Positions 1-11,865 of a stretch of 64,000 bases of DNA are shown here, piece by piece. Both the position numbers and the translations under genes were made by a program. The DNA is taken from NCBI GenBank assembly GCA_043228905.1, contig JBHGNT010000010.1, positions 12,834,001 through 12,898,000 on the forward strand, read 5' to 3'. Every line of letters begins with the position of its first letter. The stretch's first letter is position 1. Origin of the DNA: Azolla caroliniana (Eukaryota; Polypodiophyta). The notes under the pieces are model-generated. The model had not been told where the DNA came from, made no database searches, and worked only from the letters and a program-made list of their open reading frames with translations.

Positions 1-44
1 TTAGTAATCAATGATTGCAATATTAAAAAGTACACAAGATATGA

Positions 45-117
45 TCCATTGTAGTCTAGTTGGTTAGGATACTCGCCTCTCACCCGAGAAACCCGGGTTC
101 AACTCCTGGCAATGGAG
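45..117 (+). tRNA. tRNA-Glu(CTC)-like module, unit A1
   Basis: A 72-73 nt sequence matching plant tRNA-Glu(CTC) along its length. It has an A box (tagtctagttgg), an anticodon loop ctctcac giving CTC, and a B box (ggttcaactcc). The acceptor strands tccattg and caatgga pair perfectly, although the canonical tRNA-Glu has G:C at the fourth pair where this has A:T. One anticodon-stem pair is broken (ctcgc against ccgag). Being one of many copies in a satellite, it is probably a tRNA-derived repeat rather than a working gene. Confidence 0.5.
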
Positions 118-488
118 AAAACAATATCATAGATTAAATTTCCGACGCATATTAGGTGTTAACTCAAAAACTCATTGTTACTCATTCTCCTAAATTCAAT
201 TTCTAAACTTAATCCCATTATTCCATTAATGGTAGAGGTTTTAAATGAAATTGGACAAAACATTATGTTGTTGGGGACAACAAGAAGCAGTATATCTAGT
301 TGTGGTTATTCCTCAACATCATAGATCATGAGTTAATGTCGCACCGATAAAAACCCTTGAAATAATTAAATCTTAAAAACAAGAGTGTGTTAGAATAATC
401 CTCTGTTTCGCGTTGATGCTTGAGCAATATATAAATATTATTTATTACTAATCAATGATTGCAATATTAGAAAGTGCACAAGATGTGT

Positions 489-560
489 TTCATTGTAGTT
501 TAGTTGGTTAGAATACTCGGTTCTCACCCGAGAAACCTGGGTTCAACTCCCGGGAATGGA
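489..560 (+). repeat. tRNA-Glu-like module, unit A2
   Basis: Second copy of module 1. The B box ggttcaactcc and the anticodon CTC are kept, but the A box is tagtttagttgg and the acceptor stem is broken (ttcattg against gaatgga). Confidence 0.55.
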
Positions 561-894
561 AAGGACAATATAATATATCAATTTTTGCGACGCATGTCAT
601 GTGTTAACTGTTTGATAACTCAAAAACTCAAGACCTAAAGTACTTGTTACAATAATGTACAATTAACAAAATAATCAATATTATGTTTGAAGGATTGATT
701 AAGAAGTTTGCTTGGATTTTTTTCTCTTAACATCAATTTCTAAACTTAATCCCATTATTCAATTAATAGTAGAGGTTTCAAATGAAATTTGACACAACGT
801 TATGATGTTGGGGACAAGAAGAAGCAGTATATTTAGTCGTGGTTATTCCTCAACATTGTTACGACCAATGAGTACACCAACAATTATAGTTTGG

Positions 895-1173
895 TACTTC
901 TGTCAGTCCTTTTGAGGACTTGTATAAAAGTGCTCTCGGAGCACAGTTGTATGTATAGAGTGTTATTTTGAATTTTAGTTTTATTGTTCTGCTCTCTCTG
1001 TGTCTCCTTTGTACTCTCTCTCTCTCTCCATTGTTCTCAGTGTTTACCATTCTCTGTTACTGTCCGGCTAAGCCGGGTGTGTCTATTTAACTTCTGCACA
1101 CTAATCTTTACATGTTTGCAATAAAAAACCACCAACATCATGGAGTGAGAGATTTAGTGAATTGTTCTGGCAG
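895..1173. other. LTR-like or promoter-like segment of unknown origin
   Basis: The sequence changes from satellite to something unrelated at 895. It contains a TATA-like tataaaag near 930, a CT microsatellite around 1014-1029 and a short hairpin (gtccggctaagccggg). These are usual in copia LTRs, but no primer site, no second LTR and no target duplication were found. It runs directly into the helicase fragment, so it could also be that fragment's upstream intron. I see no coding sequence in it. Confidence 0.35.
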
Positions 1174-2481
<1,308 letters not shown>

Positions 2482-4447
2482 GCTGGAAAAGTGTTTCTTG
2501 TTCTTTTTTGAACATGAAATCTGAGTCGAGATATACGTCCTCAACAGTTTCACTCTAATTAGAAAAAAATCATTTTCCAAATTAGTTTTCACCAAAATTC
2601 TAAGGGCTCATTTGTAATTCTGAGTAGTGAATTTTCCTAGCAAGTAATACAAATTTTTGTAAGTTAACAATTTTGCTAGTGACAGAAAAGCTAAGCAATT
2701 TTCATTGGGAGATATTAACCATAACATTTGGTAGTGGTGAAGCTCGCACATGAGTAACAATTACCAAGTTTTGTAGTATTTCGAACTCTAAAATTTCTGT
2801 ATGTAATACTCTTGCATTTCACCTTTATTTATTATTCATCGACTGACTGGGTTTTGTTGGACTTTTGTGACTAAGTTCATATGCCAAAAACATATATAGA
2901 TTAAGTGCCACTCAGTATAATTTTGTGTGCTCCTGGTTTGTGTGACTTCACCGTGCTGAGAAGATTAATACCTATATGTTCAGCCATTATATTCTGTGTG
3001 AGCATTTGCGTAGCAAGTTATGAATTGTGTTGAAAATTCGGGACTTTTTCAAGGGTGAATATCACAATTTCTGTTGCCTAGTTTGAACTGTGAAAAAGTT
3101 GTTGCTTGTAGAAGCCAAGCTGTGGAGACACTCATAGAGGAATTCAGTATGTTTTATTATCCTTGCCACTCTTTATCTTTTCACTATTTAGTGGACTTGC
3201 ACAACTCTTATTGCTATGTTAGGATTCTTTTGTCTCAGTTTAGGCATGTGATAGCTTAGTTTGTAGCTGATGTATAAGCTTCTTGTATATGTATGAATGT
3301 TAGTAGTTGTGAAAGCATTCGACACTTAATGGAAGGTGGGAACGGCATAGTAGTTTGAATCTTAATGCTTTGTAGTTTTCAAAACCCATAACTAAATAAG
3401 AACATGAATGAATGCCAAATTAGAAAGAAATGGGCGTTGTAACCATTATGCCTATTCTTGAGATATTTTTCATTTCATCCACAGGCTTAAATACGCATCA
3501 AATAGTGGGATAACCGTGCAATGGTTATGACGTTATTCATCCCCCTTGTCATCCTCAAAGCCAGCAAGCATAATAATATTACATGTTCCAAATTGTTGGC
3601 TCCATTTCCTTTATATTCAATCTCTATACAATTTAATTACATTCCACTACCAACTACATTTCAATTGTGCCATTTAAAAGTATGGCCCTCCTAAAAGCAT
3701 GGATATTATATATATAGAAATGTTTAACCCAGTATTCACGTATATGCATGGATGGTAAATAGATGTATAATCTCTAGTGGGGGGGCATTTGGTGAGATCG
3801 TTCGATCTGGGCCTTTTGCTCTGCATCTATCTATCTACCTATCTATCTGGTTAGTTAGCTCTAGATATTTTCCGACTTTCTTGGTTCATCATCACTTGTT
3901 GGTTGTGTAATTGTTTTCTTCCTCCACAATGTCACGGGCATTTGGTGATTTGCTTCATCTTCGGATATTTTCACTCCGGATTCTCTTGGCTTCTCTCCTT
4001 GTTGCTTTCTCCTAATTAATTAAATGATATTGCTCACTCTTCTAGGCAGGTACCCACTGACCCACAAACCCTCTATCTTGGTATACATACATACATACGT
4101 ACATGCATGCATGCATAGTATGTTATGTGGAGTTATCTCTCCAGTTGATGGATGACGTAGATGAGATGAGGATCCTTCGCGTTTTGGCTTTGGCTTTGGC
4201 TTTCGCCAAGCTATCCCATGCACAATATGCCTCAACATTAGCTTGAAACGCTACGCATTTAGTGAGTGAGTGAGTGCACTTGTCCCATTCTTATAAACAC
4301 ATATATAATTGAGCATTGTAATTATAAGTTACTTGTTTGGTCACAATTGTAAGAAGTTATAAATAACTAATTACTTGACAGTTAGCAACTACTTCGTTAA
4401 TTACTAAATATAACCCCACACCACAAGTTCTTAATAGTAAAAAAACA
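2482..4447. other. AT-rich intergenic sequence, no gene seen
   Basis: After the helicase stop there is probable 3' UTR, then about 1.9 kb of AT-rich DNA without convincing coding potential; short open frames here match nothing I recognise. It contains tetranucleotide microsatellites near 3826-3851 (ctat) and 4084-4116 (acat/gcat). The last 200 bp before 4448 may be the 3' part of an LTR, since a primer site follows at once. Confidence 0.6.
4084..4116. repeat. Tetranucleotide microsatellite
   Basis: Consecutive acat, acgt and gcat-type tetranucleotides. A second short tract of ctat units lies near 3826-3851. Confidence 0.7.
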
Positions 4448-4462
4448 TGGTATCAGAGCATC
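4448..4462 (+). other. Primer-binding site of copia E (initiator tRNA-Met)
   Basis: tggtatcagagcatc is the standard plant copia primer site, complementary to the 3' end of initiator tRNA-Met. It follows a sequence ending in 'aaaaaaca', a plausible LTR end (CA), and precedes a gag remnant on the same strand. Confidence 0.8.
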
Positions 4463-5725
4463 AATAGTATGAAGCCTAAAAATATATTACCCACACCATA
4501 CTCTACTTTTGTTGATCAATATTTATATATAACAAAAAAGAAGATAATAGCCTCAACATTATGGGAAGCTCCACTTAAACAAGAAAATACTTGGTAGATA
4601 GACTTACGGCAAAAAACTACAGAATTTGGAAACCAAGGATGGAGCTACTACTTGATTTGGAGGAGCTACTTGAAGTCATCACCGAAACCTGTCAAGCATA
4701 AAAAAATACACAATCAAAAGCATGGAAAGATTAGAAAAAACAAAGACAAAAGGGCAAAGCTTGAAATACTGCTACATGTAGAAGACAAGCAAGCTGATGG
4801 CATTCGAAAACTCACAACTACAACAGAAATGTGGTCCAAAGTAAAATAGATGTTTGAACCACAAGATGGTACTACTGGAATCCATACTCTTCCTACCCTG
4901 TTTCACATGTGGCTTTTGCAAGAAGAAGAAAATGTTCTTACCTTCTTGGATACCTAGGAGATATATCTCGAAGAAGCCACCATTGCGGGAAATGAAATCT
5001 CAAAAGAAATGAAGATTGGGCTCCTATCGAGTAAACTTCTAGAATCCTGGAGCACGTTTGTCACCATGAGTAGCCAAGGTAATTCTTTGTCTGATTTGAT
5101 TACCAAGATCCGCCATGAAAAACTTCGACGGCAATTAAAAGAATCCACTCCATCTTTGGCAATGACTGTAACATTTAGCAAAACACAAAAATCATCTTAT
5201 AATAATAGATATAGAGCTAAATCAGATGCTTACAGAAATGCAGAAATATCAAGTACCAACAAGGTAAATGATGCTTGGAAAGCTTCAACAAAACAATCCA
5301 ATGGTGGTTTCAAACTGATTTGCAGATATTGTAAGAAAGAAGGGCATACAGAAGGGCTATGTCCATTCAAGCAAGTTGGAGAGAACAAAAGACAATCACA
5401 AGCAAATAATGCAACATTAGAAGACAAATCAAACTCGAAGTCAAAAGACTAATAATACAATTATGTAAAGACAACACAATTTTAATTTTCAAAACTAGAA
5501 ACACAAGTACACAGTTGGTGTGTCCTAAGGAGACCCACTTGTATCCAATATAGAGTCATCCTCTGAATGCATTCTCAACAATCTTGCAAATACAACACAA
5601 GAAAAGATCTTCACTAACTCAGTTATGGCATTGCCAGCTTGGACATGTACACTATCAAGCACTACAACAATGTCAACAACAAAAAAGAGTTCAAGGCTTG
5701 CCATCCAAAATCTTTGTTAACCGGT
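4448..5725 (+). pseudogene. Ty1/copia gag to pre-integrase remnant (copia E)
   Basis: This is a decayed plus-strand copia polyprotein. Just after the primer site, frames resemble the copia gag start (a WKPRMELLLDLEEL-like stretch near 4630). A longer open part at 5009-5452 holds the gag C-terminus with a CCHC zinc knuckle, CRYCKKEGHTEGLC (CX2CX4HX4C), which binds RNA in the particle. Near 5620-5720 another frame has the pre-integrase signature LWHCQLGHVHYQAL. Stops and frameshifts separate the pieces (for example near 4700, 4848 and 4955). Protease, the integrase core, reverse transcriptase and the 3' LTR are not found, so the element is truncated at about 5725. Assignment to copia is secure from the primer site and domains. 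Confidence 0.75.
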
Positions 5726-6130
5726 CGGCTAGACAAAGTCTATAGGTCGACAAGGTAGTCGGAGTTGGCATCGGAGGTGTAAAAGACTAATGTGAAAGGA
5801 AGTAGCCAAAGTAATATTTTTAGCCAAGTAGTAAAATAGAATAGTTAAGAAAAAGAACAGTTAGTGTAACTGTAGATTCTTGCAGAATGGCAAGTGTATA
5901 TCTTGGAAGAGTCTCTCAGATCGCCTATAGAAAGGGATTGGGAGCATTGTATCAAGATCGATCTGTTTGGTTATCGTAATATAATTTTGGTCGTTAGAGT
6001 ATATTTTGTGTCAAGTGCCTTGCTTGTCATCTCTATTACGCATATTATTTATATAACTAACAATCGATCAAGGTAGTATCTCATAATCGTTTTAATTAAG
6101 TAGGTATCAAGAGAGAGACAGAGAGAGAGA
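5726..6130. other. Unassigned segment with LTR-like end
   Basis: No coding sequence is visible. Around 6090-6133 the text reads taggtatcaagagagagac, resembling a decayed initiator-Met primer site (tggtatcagagc), followed by a GA tract and atggcagcaacctcg. This could be the end of an LTR and the start of a gag whose body is lost. Support is weak. Confidence 0.35.
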
Positions 6131-6430
6131 ATGGCAGCAACCTCGAATTCCGCACACCGGGTGAAGATGCATGTGAGGAGCGAGGCCAAGACGAAATGCA
6201 ACATCGCTTATCTTAGTAGTGATCTCGTACGGGCCAAAGCGTTGGTAATATAATTTACCGCGAGGCATAATGGTCTTGATGTTGTGTTATAGAAGCCATA
6301 CACGATCCCCCACATAAAACTTTTTCGAGGAGTCTAGGCAATGACGGTTTACAATCCTTTTGTATATACTTTGAGCATCACACAAATTGTCGAGAATGGT
6401 AGCATGAATTTCTTGGAGCCGACTGAGACG
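6131..6430 (-). pseudogene. Ty3/gypsy integrase C-terminal fragment
   Basis: Read on the minus strand, this encodes the tail of a chromovirus-type gypsy integrase. Recognisable parts include LQEIHATILDNLCDAQ, then VGDRVWLL, and a GPYEI-like stretch followed by DVAFRL and HPV; these belong to the GPY/F module after the DDE core. There is no DDE core upstream and at least one stop interrupts it. It lies beside the resumption of the satellite at about 6433. Only a fragment remains. Confidence 0.65.
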
Positions 6431-6434
6431 ATAC

Positions 6435-6505
6435 GTGTAGTCTAGTTGGTTTGGATCATTGGTTTTAAATTACCCGAGACGTCCGGGTACAACTACAAGC
6501 ATTAG
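6435..6505 (+). repeat. tRNA-like module 2, unit B1 (degenerate)
   Basis: Degenerate relative of the tRNA-Glu module (gtagtctagttggtttggatc ... acccgagacgtccgggtacaac). The A-box-like part is recognisable, but the B box has decayed to gggtacaactac. Confidence 0.5.
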
Positions 6506-6689
6506 CAACACTAGATACATCATAGATCATGAGTTCATGTGGGATCGATAAAAACCCTTCAACTTATCAAATCTTAAAAACGAGAGTATGTTAGAATAAT
6601 CCTCAGTTGTTCGGTGATGCTTCCGCAATACATAAATATTATTTATTTCTAATCAATGATTACAATATTAAAACGCGCACAAGATGTGA

Positions 6690-6761
6690 TCCATTGTAGT
6701 CTAGTTGGTTAGGATACTCGGCTGTAACCCGAGAGACCCGGGTTCCACTTTCGGCAATGTA
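6690..6761 (+). repeat. tRNA-Glu-like module 1, unit B1, anticodon changed
   Basis: Same layout as the other modules with an intact A box. The anticodon loop reads ctgtaac, which would give GTA instead of CTC. The B box is ggttccacttt and the 3' acceptor strand is caatgta. Unlikely to be a working tRNA. Confidence 0.55.
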
Positions 6762-7198
6762 AAAGACAATATCAAATATCAAATTTCCGACGCATGTCAT
6801 ATGTTAGTTGTTTGATAACTCAAAAACTCAAGACCTAAATTAGTTGTTACAATAATGTACAATAAACTAGATAATCAATATTATGTTTGAAGGATTGATG
6901 ATGAATTTTACTATGATTTTATTCTCCTAACATAATTTCTAAAGTTAATCCCATTATTCAATTAATGGTAGACGTTTCAAATGAAATTTGACAAAACATT
7001 ATTTTGTTTGGGACAAGACAAAGCAGTATATTTAGTCGACATTGTTACGACAAATTAGTACACCAACAATTATAGTTTGGATAACTTGATACAATTTTAG
7101 AAAATATGCATAGATTGTAGATAAGCATTGCACCATGTTTCTTTATTTTTAGCAAAGGACTGGAATATTAGATTAACTAATTGATTTACTAAACGATT

Positions 7199-7270
7199 TC
7201 CATTGTAGTCAAGTTGCCTCGGATCGTTGATTTTTACCCGAGACGCCTAGGTACAAGTACAGGCTTTGGA
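7199..7270 (+). repeat. tRNA-like module 2, unit B2
   Basis: tccattgtagtcaagttg at the 5' side and ctttgga at the 3' side preserve the length and outline of a tRNA. The anticodon arm is eroded (gttgatttttacccgagac) and the B box is aggtacaagtac. The same degenerate form recurs at 12776, 62529 and 63286. Confidence 0.5.
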
Positions 7271-7453
7271 AACACTAGATACATCATAGCTCATGAGTCA
7301 ATGTGGCATCGATAAAAACCTTTGCAATTATTAAAACTTAAAAACGAGTCAGTGGTAGAATAATCCTTAGTTTCTCCTTGATGTTTGTGCAATATATAAA
7401 TATTATTGATTACTAATCAATGATTGCAATATGAAAAAGCGCACAAGATGTGA

Positions 7454-7525
7454 TCCATTGTAGTCTAGTTGGGTGGGATACTCGGTTCTCACCCGAGATA
7501 CTCGAGTTCAATTCCCGGCAATGGA
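7454..7525 (+). tRNA. tRNA-Glu(CTC)-like module, unit B2
   Basis: Acceptor strands tccattg and caatgga pair fully, the anticodon stem ctcgg/ccgag pairs, and the loop ttctcac gives CTC. The B box is gttcaattcc. One of the best-preserved copies. The D arm has gggtggg where the canonical sequence has ggttagg. Satellite context makes a working tRNA doubtful, but internal Pol III promoter elements are present. Confidence 0.5.
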
Positions 7526-7769
7526 AACGACAATATCATATATCAAATTACAATAATGTACAATTAACAAGATAATCATTATTATGTTTGAAGGATTGAT
7601 GATAAACTTTACTTCGATTTTTTTCTTGTAACATCAATTTCTAAAGTTAATCCCATTATTCAATTAATGGTAGAGGTTTCAAATGAAATTTGACAAAACA
7701 TTATGTTGTTTGGGACAAGAAGAAGTAGTATATTTAGTCGTGGTTATTCCTCAACATTGTTACGACAAA

Positions 7770-8790
7770 CTGCATATGAAGACAACGACGTACATACGGT
7801 GCTTCATCGACATGAGTCTATACAACAACTTCAATGAAGAGAGCAAGGCTCATGAGCTCTGGGACAAGATCGACATTATGTTTTAGAACAAAAATGTTGT
7901 TAATCAGGTTTCGGTATTTCGGAAGCTGGTAAGACTGTGGTACCAAGATGGCTCCAGCATGGCGGAGCACATGAATGCCTTCCAGGGGTTGATCCACCAG
8001 GCAACATCATTGGAAGTACCTCTCGCCGATGAGGTACTAGCTCTACTCTTGCTCGGTTCCCTCCCAGATACTTGGGAGACGTTGGTTGTCACTCTGGGCA
8101 ATGCCGGGCCAGAAGGGAAATGGTTATCCCTAGCAAGAGTGAAGTCGAGCTTGCTAGATGAGGAGGCGCGTCGGAAAGACAAGGATACGAGCTCCGACTC
8201 CAAAGCGCTCCTTACCGAATCGGAATGCGGAAGACAAAGGAACCGTAGTCCCCAAAACCGAGAAAAGTCGGGAACACGGTCAAAGTCAAGGGGGAGGCCT
8301 ACTTGGTTCTATTGCAGCAAGCCGGGACACTTCCAGAAGAACTGTCGGCACTTCCGAAAAGACAAGGAAACCAATGGTACCGATTCGAAGTGGACACCGG
8401 ACCGGAACGGTAAAGACCGGAGGGGACCGGACCGGAAGGGAACAATGGCAATCGCGGCAACTAAAGAAGAGTTGATGCTCATCACCGAGGAGAGTGAGTT
8501 GAACCTTGCCGGCGACGAGACAACGTGGGTTGTCGATTCCGGAGCGTCATTCCACCTTACCCCGGACCGGAAATGCTTCTCATCCTACACAACCAGTGAT
8601 CACGGTTGTGTCTGGATGGGGAATGAAGGTACATGTTGAATTGTCGGCATAGGAGACGTGTGGTTGACAACACCAACCGGATGCAAGTTGTTGCTCAAGG
8701 ATGTCTGACACATTCCGGAGGTTTGACTAAACCTGATATCAGCCGATTGGCTAGATGATGAAGGCTACATTGGTAGCATCCGGAACGCAG
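7770..8790 (+). pseudogene. Copia F gag and protease
   Basis: Gag begins mid-domain (a SLYNNFNEESKAHELWDKI-like stretch near 7820), continues through the retrotransposon gag region (MAEHMNAFQGLIHQATSLE), an Arg/Lys-rich linker and a zinc knuckle. The knuckle reads WFYCSKPGHFQKNC: the first cysteine of CX2CX4HX4C is replaced by tryptophan, so zinc binding should be lost. The aspartic protease signature VVDSGASFHLTP (near 8530) is intact. Stops occur at about 7884, 8637, 8706 and 8727. These proteins would form the virus-like particle and mature the polyprotein; here they cannot be made. Confidence 0.8.
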
Positions 8791-9735
8791 TCATGAAATT
8801 CAGCAAAGGGAGCCTGATAGTGGCTCGGGCCCAAATGGTCAACACGTTGTACCTGATGAATGCCCAGTTATGCCCGGAAGAAGTGAACGTGGCTTCCGAC
8901 ACTACTGGTGAGTTGTGGCACAAGAGATTGTGTCACATGAGCGTGAAGGGGATGAAGAGGCTTGCCGATGACAACCTCATTCCGGTGAAGAACGTGCATC
9001 TTGAGAGGTGCACCGACTGCCTAACCGGTAAGCAAAACCGGACCTCCTTCCAATCAAGGCCACTGATGAGATGTAATGCACCATTGGAGTTGGTGCACAC
9101 CGATGTGTGTCAAGTGGACACGAAGTCCCATGCCGGAGTGCAGTACTTCGTGATGTTCATAGATGACCACAGCAGGAGGCTGTGGGCCACACCATTGAAG
9201 ACGAAGGATTAGGTGTTATCCGTCTTCAAGGAGCTCCACGCAAGAGTGGAAAGAGAAACCAGACAGAAGCTGAAGGTGGTTCGAGCAGATAACGGAGGGG
9301 AATACCGGCTCGAATTTACTGTGCCGAAGACGCCGGAACTAAACGGGCTAGCCGAGAGGATGAACCGGACCATAATGGAGAGGGTATGGAGTATGCTAGC
9401 ACATGCTAAACTACCCAAGACGTTTTGGGCTCAGGCGCTGTCGACAGCGACGTATGTGATAAATAGATCACCCTTAGTGCCCTTGGATGGAAACACGCTG
9501 CAAAAGGTGTGGACCGGTAAGGAAGTATCCTACCGGCATTTGAAGGTGTTCGGGTGTCTCGCGTACGTGCATGTTGCTAAGGACCAGAGAGGAAAGTTGG
9601 ATCCAAAGACCCGACCATGCATATTCCTCGGATACGGCGATGATGAGTTCGGCTACCAAGTGTGGGATCCGGTTAACAAGAAGGTTTTTTGGAGCCGAAA
9701 TATTATCTTCATGGAGGACAAGACTCTTGCTGACT
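8791..9735 (+). pseudogene. Copia F integrase
   Basis: Pre-integrase zinc region (LWHKRLCHMS ... CTDCLTGKQ) followed by the catalytic core, with the first Asp in LVHTDVCQ, the second in RADNGGEY and the Glu in LNGLAERMNR. The second Asp and the Glu are only 21 residues apart instead of the D35E spacing seen in copia A and B, pointing to an in-frame deletion inside the active-site core. A TAG stop at 9210 splits the domain. The integrase C-terminal GKxxWSxxNIIF-like block ends at 9735 with another stop. Confidence 0.8.
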
Positions 9736-11528
9736 AGGAGTCGAAGAAGAAGATAATGAACTCCGATGAGATTCGGACCCAGCCGGCTAAGAGCCGGTTG
9801 ACACTTAAGGAACCAACCGGTTACGGTGAGGATACCGAACCGGCAGAAGAAGAAGTAGAGGAAGCTTAAACCGGAACCGGCCAAGAGCCCGAATTGGATT
9901 CGGATGAAGAACAAATAGAGGAGCCGGTTGCCGAAAACGAAAGACGGAGATATCCTCTCAGAGAGAGAAGGGCCCCGTGGAGATTTCCGGATGCAGAGCA
10001 TGTGCTGTTGACCGATGAGGGAGAGCCGGAAAGCTTCGAAGAAGCGAAGGATGACACCCATAGCCGCAAGTGGTTGAGTGCCATGCAGGGCGAGATGGAT
10101 TCCCTGCATGAGAACCACACGTATGAATTGGTGGAGTTGCCAAAAAGAAAGAGGGCACTCCGAAACAAGTGGGTGTACAAGTTGAAACCGGGAGATGTCG
10201 GCAACCCTCTAAGGATCATGTTGAAGGGGTTCCAGCAGAAGAAGGGCGTGGCCTTCGACGAGATATTTGCCCCGGTAGTAAAGATGACTTCCATCTGGAC
10301 GGTGCTGAGCATAGCAGCAAGCATGGACCTTGAGGCAGAGTAGTTAGACGTGAAGACGGCGTTCCTCCACGGCGATCTCGAAGAGGAGATCTAAATGCAG
10401 CAACCGGAGGGATTTGCGAAGAAAGGGAAGGAGCACCTGGTTTGCCGGTTAAAAAAGAGCCTATACGGGTTGAAGCAGGCTCTCCGGCAATGGTACCGGA
10501 AATTCGACTCCTTCATGACTGATCAAGGGTACCACAAGTCGTCGGCCGATCGTTGTGTGTTTGTGAAGAAGTTCGAAGGTGGAGACATCCTGATACTCGT
10601 CTTGGACGTGGACGACATGTTGATCGTCGGTCAAGACCAAGTCAAGATACGGATGCTGAAGAAGGCCTTGAACCAGACCTTCTCAATGAAAGACTTGGGT
10701 CCGGCAAGACAGATGCTAGGGATGCATATCATCCGAGACCGGCCAACGAACCAATTGTGGATGTCACAGGAGAAGTACGTGACAAAGGTGCTTCAGCAGT
10801 TCAACATGTGAGATGTGAAACCGGTCGGATCGACACTTCCGGCAAACTGTAGGTTATCTGGTAAGCAAAGACCGAAGACGAAGGCAGAGAAGGCGGATAT
10901 GATGAAAATACCATATGCCTCTGCTGTTGGAGTGGTGAGTCGGTTTATGAGCAATCCCGGCAAGGAGCACTGGAATGCGGTAAAATGGATACTTCGATAC
11001 TTGAAAGCCACCGCAAGTATGTGTCTCTGATTCAGCTCCGGTAAACCCCAACTTGACGGTTTCACCAATTTGGATATGCCGGCTGATGCAGATACCAGCC
11101 GGTCAACATCCGGATATGTCATGACATATGCAGGAGGAGTTGTTTCGTGGCAATCGAGGCTGCAGAAGACGGTTGCGTTGTCAACCACGGAAGCGGAGTA
11201 CACGGCGGTTGTGGAAGCTGGCAAGGAAATACTATCGATGAAGGAATTCATCGAAGAGCTAGGGATCCGATAAGAGGAATACCGGCTCTATTGCGACAGT
11301 CAAAGTACCATCCACCTTGCGAAGAACGCAGTGTATCATTCCAGGACGAAGCACATCCAACAAAGGTACCACTGGATTCGGGAGCGAGTAGAAGACCGAG
11401 AGTTCGTGCTGACGAAGATCCACACGGAGGAGAACGGGTCGGATATGCTTACCAAGGTGTTGACGCCCGACAAACTAGACGCATGCCGGAAGCGGATCGG
11501 ATTGACGAGGCATCCCATGCCGGAGTGA
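9736..11528 (+). pseudogene. Copia F reverse transcriptase and RNase H
   Basis: The reverse transcriptase begins near 9990 (RRAPWRFPDAEH), runs through ALRNKWVYKLK, FDEIFAPVVKM, LDVKTAFLHGDL and KSLYGLKQALRQWY, and has VDVDD-type catalytic sequence written LDVDDMLIVG, where the first residue of the usual YVDD is Asp. RNase H follows (STSGYVMTYAGGVVSWQS, STTEAEYTAVVEA) to 11528. Stops at about 9867, 10340, 10393, 10809, 11028 and 11271 break it. Several replace codons expected from relatives as C-to-T changes (for example the Gln before LDVKTAF). The domain order RT then RNase H after integrase is diagnostic of copia. Confidence 0.85.
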
Positions 11529-11536
11529 AGGGGGAG
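11527..11536 (+). other. Polypurine tract of copia F
   Basis: gaagggggag lies two bases before the TG of the 3' LTR, the normal place for plus-strand DNA priming. Confidence 0.7.
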
Positions 11537-11584
11537 TTTGTTAGAATCTCGGTCCCTCTAGATGGGATACGAAGGCTCGGCATC

Positions 11585-11790
11585 GGAAGACCCAGTGAGA
11601 ACCGGATGATGAGTACCCAGCAAGGAAGACCCGGTGAGAACTAGATGACGAGTACTAGGCAAGGAAGATCCGGTGAGAACCGGATGACGAGTACCCGGTG
11701 AGAACCAGATGACGAGTACTAGGCAAGGAAGACCCGGTGAGAACCGGATGTTGCAAGCCCGGTGAGAACCTCTCACCGGATAAAGGGACA
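11585..11790. repeat. Minisatellite inside copia F LTR
   Basis: Four to five imperfect copies of a unit like gacccggtgagaaccggatg followed by gagtacccagcaaggaa, with unit length varying by partial loss. The core ggtgagaacc recurs six or seven times. Confidence 0.75.
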
Positions 11791-11857
11791 TATATGTAGA
11801 TATGTTTTTGAGAGCCCATTGGGGCTATATCTGTAAATAGTCCTAATGTCATATTAG

Positions 11858-11865
11858 TATAAATA
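11858..11865 (+). promoter_or_regulatory. TATA-like box in copia F LTR
   Basis: tataaata in the U3-like part of the LTR, upstream of the GA tract. This is a sequence match only. Confidence 0.35.

Larger units (their letters stand above)
1..894. repeat. tRNA-Glu-bearing satellite, block A
   Basis: First of four blocks of one tandem repeat. Two units can be aligned; module 1 recurs at 45 and 489. The first unit is shortened to about 445 bp because module 2 and its flanks are missing: the text jumps from the 'cctcaacat' stretch to 'catagatcatgag'. Shared landmarks in every block are a tRNA-Glu-like module, a stretch beginning 'gataactcaaaaactcaag', a segment starting 'atgaaatttgacaaaac', and 'caccaacaattatagtttgg'. 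The block ends at 894 just after this last landmark, where unrelated sequence begins. Confidence 0.85.
6433..7769. repeat. tRNA-Glu-bearing satellite, block B
   Basis: Nearly two units. Module 2 occurs near 6435 and at 7199, module 1 at 6690 and 7454, so the local period is about 765 bp. Entry at 6433 is inside module 2; exit at 7769 is after 'ttacgacaaa', where copia F coding sequence begins abruptly. The part of the unit between the exit of block A and the entry of block B is missing, so the 895-6432 segment came with a loss of satellite sequence. Confidence 0.85.
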
